Positions 61,901 to 64,000 of a stretch of DNA of 64,000 nucleotides are shown piece by piece; within the stretch, counting starts at the first letter, position 1, and each line of letters opens with the position of its first letter. The position numbers were made by a program, and so were the translations under genes. The DNA comes from Arthrobacter alpinus. Lineage in GTDB: Bacteria > Actinomycetota > Actinomycetes > Actinomycetales > Micrococcaceae. The stretch is taken from contig NZ_FNTV01000002.1 of assembly GCF_900105965.1 (NCBI RefSeq), positions 62,001 through 126,000 on the forward strand. Reading direction: 5' to 3'. The notes beneath the pieces are model-generated. The model was not told where the DNA came from. It searched no databases and saw nothing but the letters and a program-made list of their open reading frames with translations.

Positions 61901-62251
61901 ATGAACACTGCATTAACGATGGAGACAACTACTGAGCAAGTCTGCTGCGAACCCAGTAGCCAGCCCGTGCTCAACGCGGCTGACGCCCAGAGCTCTGCCC
62001 GGGTGCTCAAGGCACTCTCGGACCCGAACCGGCTGCGCCTGCTCTCCATCGTCAAAGCCGGCGACGGCGGCGAGGCTTGCGTGTGTGACCTCACCGAGCC
62101 CCTGGATTTGGGTCAGCCCACCGTCTCCCACCATTTGAAGATCTTGGTTGATGCCGGACTGTTGGAGCGCGAAAAGCGCGGCACCTGGGCCTACTACTCA
62201 CTGGTCCCGGGCGCCCTCGAAAAGGCCGCGACTCTCATCACCGGACTGTGA
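61901..62251 (+). CDS. arsR: ArsR-type arsenite-responsive repressor (copy 2)
   Basis: A 116-residue ArsR. The As(III) site is ACVCDLTEPL at about residues 62-71, next to the HTH LGQPTVSHHLKILVDAG; a vicinal CC pair near residue 14 may give a third ligand. Shares a divergent promoter with acr3. Its stop overlaps the start of the acetyltransferase by 4 bp, so they are co-expressed. Confidence 0.92.
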   Translation: MNTALTMETTTEQVCCEPSSQPVLNAADAQSSARVLKALSDPNRLRLLSIVKAGDGGEACVCDLTEPLDLGQPTVSHHLKILVDAGLLEREKRGTWAYYSLVPGALEKAATLITGL

Positions 62252-62763
62252 CTGAGCACGGGGTTCAAGGCGTGCAGATCCGCCTCATGGCCGAGAGTGA
62301 CTGGGATGCTGTCCAGGGCATCTATGCCCAAGGAATCGCCACCGGAAATGCCACCTTTGAAGAACAGGTGCCGGCGAAAGCTGACTTTCTGTCCACAAGG
62401 ATCCCGGAGCTCCGCATCGTCGCCGAGGATACCAACGGCGATGTTGTTGGCTGGGCTGCAGCATCGCCCACCTCAACCAGGGCGGCCTACCGCGGCGTCA
62501 TTGAGCACTCCGTGTACATAGACCAGGCCCAGGCAGGCAGGGGCATCGCCACCCAGCTACTCCAAGACCTGATCTCACGCGCCCAAACCAATGGCTATTG
62601 GACAATACAATCCGGGATCTTCGCTGAAAACACGGCCAGCAGGGCCCTCCACACCAAAACAGGATTCAGGGAAATCGGCCGACGCGAACGCATCGCACAA
62701 ATGACCTTCGGGCCAGCAGCCGGGCAGTGGCGAGACACCTTCCTCTACGAACTTCGCCTCTAA
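62248..62763 (+). CDS. arsN1: GNAT acetyltransferase, ArsN1-like
   Basis: A 171-residue N-acetyltransferase of the phosphinothricin/arsinothricin class: YAQGIATGNATFEEQVP near the N-terminus, the acetyl-CoA loop QAGRGIATQLLQDL at about 92-105, and HTKTGFREIGRRERI near the C-terminus. ArsN1 detoxifies arsinothricin by acetylation; the ars context supports this over phosphinothricin. GTG start overlaps arsR. Confidence 0.75.
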   Translation: MTEHGVQGVQIRLMAESDWDAVQGIYAQGIATGNATFEEQVPAKADFLSTRIPELRIVAEDTNGDVVGWAAASPTSTRAAYRGVIEHSVYIDQAQAGRGIATQLLQDLISRAQTNGYWTIQSGIFAENTASRALHTKTGFREIGRRERIAQMTFGPAAGQWRDTFLYELRL

Positions 62764-62973
62764 TCCTGCACGGGACCGCATCCCCACCTCTGAACGATGA
62801 ACGCGGTCAACCCGGGGTCTGAGCACCAACCCTGTGACAGCCATTGCAATGATGTCTACTCCGCACGATTTTTTGGCCCATTTCCTGAACCAGGAGGACA
62901 GGACTCTAGGCGCCATTTTCGCCTTTGCGCGAGCATGACTCCGATTCCAATAAGACCAGCCCTCTCGCCTAGC

Positions 62974-63969
62974 ATGGACTGGGTGAAACCCCAGAATCTT
63001 GTTACCCGGATGGAACACCATCAGATTGGCTTGTACCTGATCGCCATCCTGACAGGCGGGGCCATTGGACTCTTAGCCCCGGGCTCGGCAGGGGCGCTGG
63101 AACACTCAATCAATCCGATCCTTGGATTGTTGCTATACGCGACGTTTTTGGGGATTCCTTTTGCATCCATTGGCAAGGCCGCCAAGGATCTGCGGTTCAT
63201 GGGCACTGTGATGGCGCTGAATTTTGTGATTGTTCCTGTGGTGGTGTTTGGATTGACCCGTTTCATTGCCGGCGACCAAGCCCTGTTGCTAGGGGTACTG
63301 CTTGTGTTGTTGACTCCTTGCATTGACTACGTAATTGTATTCACCGGTCTGGCTGGCGGGTCCAGCGATCGACTCCTGGCCGCCGCCCCGGTGTTGATGC
63401 TGCTCCAGATGCTTTTGTTGCCCCTGTATCTGCTGTTGTTCGTTGGCCCCGAAGTTGTCTCGGCAATCGACCCGACACCCTTCATTGAAGCCTTGGTTGT
63501 CTTGATCATCATTCCGCTGGGCGCGGCGGCACTCACACAGGCACTGGCGCGCACACATTCGGCGGGCCGGACCATGATGACGATCATGCAGGCCCTCATG
63601 GTGCCGCTCATGATGGGGACATTGGCCGTGGTCGTAGGCTCCCAAATCACCGGAGTCGGGAAGGAACTTGGGTCTCTGCTGGCAGTGGTCCCGCTCTACG
63701 CCGCATTCCTCGTCGTGATGGTGCCACTGGGCATGCTCGCGGCGAAGTCGGCCCGACTCGACGCACCCGCTACCCTTGCCGTGATTTTCAGTGGCGCGAC
63801 CCGCAATTCACTCGTGGTGCTCCCGCTGGCCCTGGCACTGCCCGAACCTCTCTCCCTGGCTGCCCTGGTCGTGGTTTCCCAGACCCTAGTCGAACTCATC
63901 GGCATGATCCTCTACGTCCGGTACCTTCCAGTGCTCATCCGCAATGAAAACCCTCAACAGCCGGCCTAG
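62974..63969 (+). CDS. Arsenic-resistance transporter of the bile acid:Na symporter fold
   Basis: A membrane protein of about 331 residues with some ten hydrophobic segments. It belongs to the BART superfamily, like Acr3, but lacks the Acr3 cysteine motif; LLTPCIDYVIVFTGLAGGS is its most conserved stretch. Annotated relatives are called 'arsenic resistance protein'. The start is uncertain (62935, 62974 or 63010 all possible) as no ribosome binding site is obvious. Same direction as arsR and arsN1, ending 31 bp before the window edge. Confidence 0.75.
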   Translation: MDWVKPQNLVTRMEHHQIGLYLIAILTGGAIGLLAPGSAGALEHSINPILGLLLYATFLGIPFASIGKAAKDLRFMGTVMALNFVIVPVVVFGLTRFIAGDQALLLGVLLVLLTPCIDYVIVFTGLAGGSSDRLLAAAPVLMLLQMLLLPLYLLLFVGPEVVSAIDPTPFIEALVVLIIIPLGAAALTQALARTHSAGRTMMTIMQALMVPLMMGTLAVVVGSQITGVGKELGSLLAVVPLYAAFLVVMVPLGMLAAKSARLDAPATLAVIFSGATRNSLVVLPLALALPEPLSLAALVVVSQTLVELIGMILYVRYLPVLIRNENPQQPA

Positions 63970-64000
63970 CGCCATATTCCCGTGACAGGACCGCTGTGCC

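Overview
The window looks like an accessory replicon or genomic island of a high-GC actinobacterium of the Micrococcaceae (Arthrobacter-like). The metal-resistance genes have GC-rich codon use and actinobacterial families (DUF6153, ChrB-like plus MFS, Acr3 with several thioredoxin/mycothiol-type ArsC proteins). The left half is visibly AT-richer and packed with small orphan genes and mobile DNA. The umuDC pair, SRAP fragments, IS elements and two recombinase loci suggest a plasmid or integrated element, but no replication gene is visible. No rRNA, tRNA or CRISPR array was seen.

Region 1 (about 1-11,900) is the most unusual part. Some sixteen co-oriented, imperfectly palindromic sites of about 25 bp (arms CCCGCAG and CTGCGGGAC around GGGGAAC), plus two in opposite orientation, cut the DNA into units of 0.4-1.3 kb. 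Nearly every unit holds one gene or one short operon, on either strand, usually with its stop codon close to a site: small membrane proteins, P-loop kinases, a PadR operon, a broken arginase. One whole unit (392-1266) is duplicated at 2757-3631, with four differences that I count, and the duplication begins and ends inside the sites at the same AC dinucleotide. This is the behaviour of a site-specifically recombined gene-cassette array. The sites are not integron attC sites and no integron integrase is seen.

Region 2 (about 12,000-27,700) starts with a small serine recombinase. A second family of palindromic sites (GTGTCTCATAACC, then a 26-bp GTCTCGRATCCC-type core) lies in front of the recombinase gene and recurs at about 12.86, 16.35, 19.88, 23.75 and 27.6 kb. 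The blocks between them carry genes of defence-like type: a GHKL ATPase fused to a PD-(D/E)XK-like nuclease domain, a HEPN protein with an RX4H motif, an Abi-alpha/DUF4393-like protein, and a PD-(D/E)XK-like protein beside a large orphan. Two blocks were hit by insertion sequences (IS110 and IS3). Related sites occur at 28.6, 35.3 and 37.7 kb.

Region 3 (28,600-40,000) holds a WxL-type surface protein pair, umuDC with a near-consensus SOS box, an array of alternating hairpins, a second IS110 element, a secreted DUF6355-like protein, several small orphans, a 3' fragment of umuC and a SRAP gene that has lost its catalytic N-terminus.

Region 4 (40,000-50,000) is copper/zinc and chromate-type resistance: copZ-like, CopB P-type ATPase, DUF6153, DUF305 and a BNR-repeat lipoprotein in one operon; an ArsR-type regulator with a CDF exporter; DUF2127 divergent from ChrB-like plus MFS. 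It is bracketed by two SRAP fragments. Next comes a tyrosine recombinase / HTH / zinc-ribbon recombinase trio (50,176-53,058).

Region 5 (53,200-64,000) is a large arsenic island. A divergent arsR-arsN1-transporter operon faces an eight-gene operon acr3-arsC-trxB-(21-residue Cys-rich peptide)-arsO-arsC-usp-arsC. A second arsR/arsO pair follows, then an arsC remnant.
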